The position numbers were made by a program, and so were the translations under genes. DNA of 64,000 nt from WJKR01 sp964556395 (GTDB lineage: Archaea; Nanobdellota; Nanobdellia; Woesearchaeales; WJKR01): contig CAZKVR010000002.1 in assembly GCA_964556395.1 (NCBI GenBank), positions 84,822 to 148,821 on the forward strand, written 5' to 3'. Within the stretch, counting starts at the first letter, position 1, and the number at the start of each line of letters is the position of its first letter. Below, one piece after another: positions 63,901 through 64,000 of this stretch. The notes below the pieces were generated by a model, which saw nothing but the letters and a program-made list of their open reading frames with translations, did no database searches and was not told the origin of the DNA.

Positions 63901-64000
63901 GCATTCTTCCGCGGCAGTAGCATGCCATTTGATCTCTACCCACACACTCCCGCGCCTGCTGATCTCGTGGGCCGGGTAGAGAACGCCGCGACTCGTCGAC
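63901..64000. other. Unassigned sequence beyond the adapter
   Basis: I see no aIF2 gamma sequence, reading frame or RNA gene in these 100 bases. As they follow adapter and poly-A they are probably low-quality read tail and should not be annotated as genome. Confidence 0.6.

Noticed and set aside
63035..63943. A 302-codon minus-strand frame opposite aIF2 gamma and across the adapter.
   Set aside because: It contains the adapter-derived peptide NGTATTELYT and is otherwise antisense to a certain gene.

Overview
The window is archaeal. It carries eukaryote-like or archaea-only information-processing genes: ribosomal proteins L37Ae, L44e, S27e, S8e, L37e and uS7, RNA polymerase subunit P, aIF2 alpha and gamma, aIF1A, Nop10, Pcc1, prefoldin beta, GINS, an Sm-like protein and NucS. 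It also has class III signal peptides, an intron-containing tRNA-Pro without an encoded CCA, TATA boxes about 26 bases before short or absent leaders, and poly-U terminators. Small proteins, tight overlaps, an S-layer gene of the kind seen in Woesearchaeota/Pacearchaeota-type genomes, and several bacterial-style genes (LspA, a SurA-like lipoprotein) suggest a DPANN archaeon. That placement is an inference, not a measurement. Coding sequence is GC-rich and intergenic regions are AT-rich.

Layout. 1-9 kb: CTP synthase (cut by the window edge), two membrane proteases (M50, rhomboid), peroxiredoxin, an SDR reductase, and a fused AsnB-Dph6 protein. 9-17 kb: tRNA-Thr, a second M50 protease, NucS, tRNA-Pro, the L37Ae-RpoP-Pcc1-prefoldin-UPF0147 operon, then MscS, HerA and a CNNM/CorC-type protein on the other strand. 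17-24 kb: the non-oxidative pentose phosphate and lower glycolysis genes (Rpe, RpiB, split transketolase, enolase), a phosphoesterase/ParB-like pair, and a pilin-like gene. 24-36 kb: a type IV filament assembly locus (secretion ATPase, two F-type membrane platforms, a coiled-coil protein), followed by a five-gene cluster of pilin-like proteins that includes a giant von Willebrand factor A protein. 36-39 kb: the L44e-S27e-aIF2alpha-Nop10-PAC2 operon and GINS. 39-50 kb: a broken and two intact HEPN/nucleotidyltransferase toxin-antitoxin loci, a radical SAM protein, the S-layer gene and an S-layer-associated secreted protein, a candidate small RNA, tRNA-Leu, a JAMM-domain protein, L37e and Sm, and S8e. 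50-59 kb: DNA repair, secreted proteins, PCMT, LspA, a membrane protein with AT-hooks, aIF1A, two lipoproteins sharing a promoter element, RDD and SppA-type proteins. 59-64 kb: a permease-methyltransferase fusion, a short Dph2-like protein, uS7 and aIF2 gamma.

How the genes fit together. The ATPase and both platform proteins at 24-28 kb, with the pilin-like genes at 23.6 kb and 29.7-35.7 kb, could form one surface filament machine. The ATPase carries a long lysine-rich, AT-hook-containing tail that looks suited to nucleic acid, and a separate membrane protein at 55 kb carries the same kind of tail. Two genes relate to diphthamide synthesis and both are unusual in architecture. LspA and three lipobox proteins point to bacterial-style lipoprotein processing.

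Caution. The last ~140 bases are not native sequence. At 63864 the aIF2 gamma gene runs into what I recognise as an Illumina adapter followed by poly-A, so the annotation stops there. I found no CRISPR array, insertion sequence or rRNA gene.
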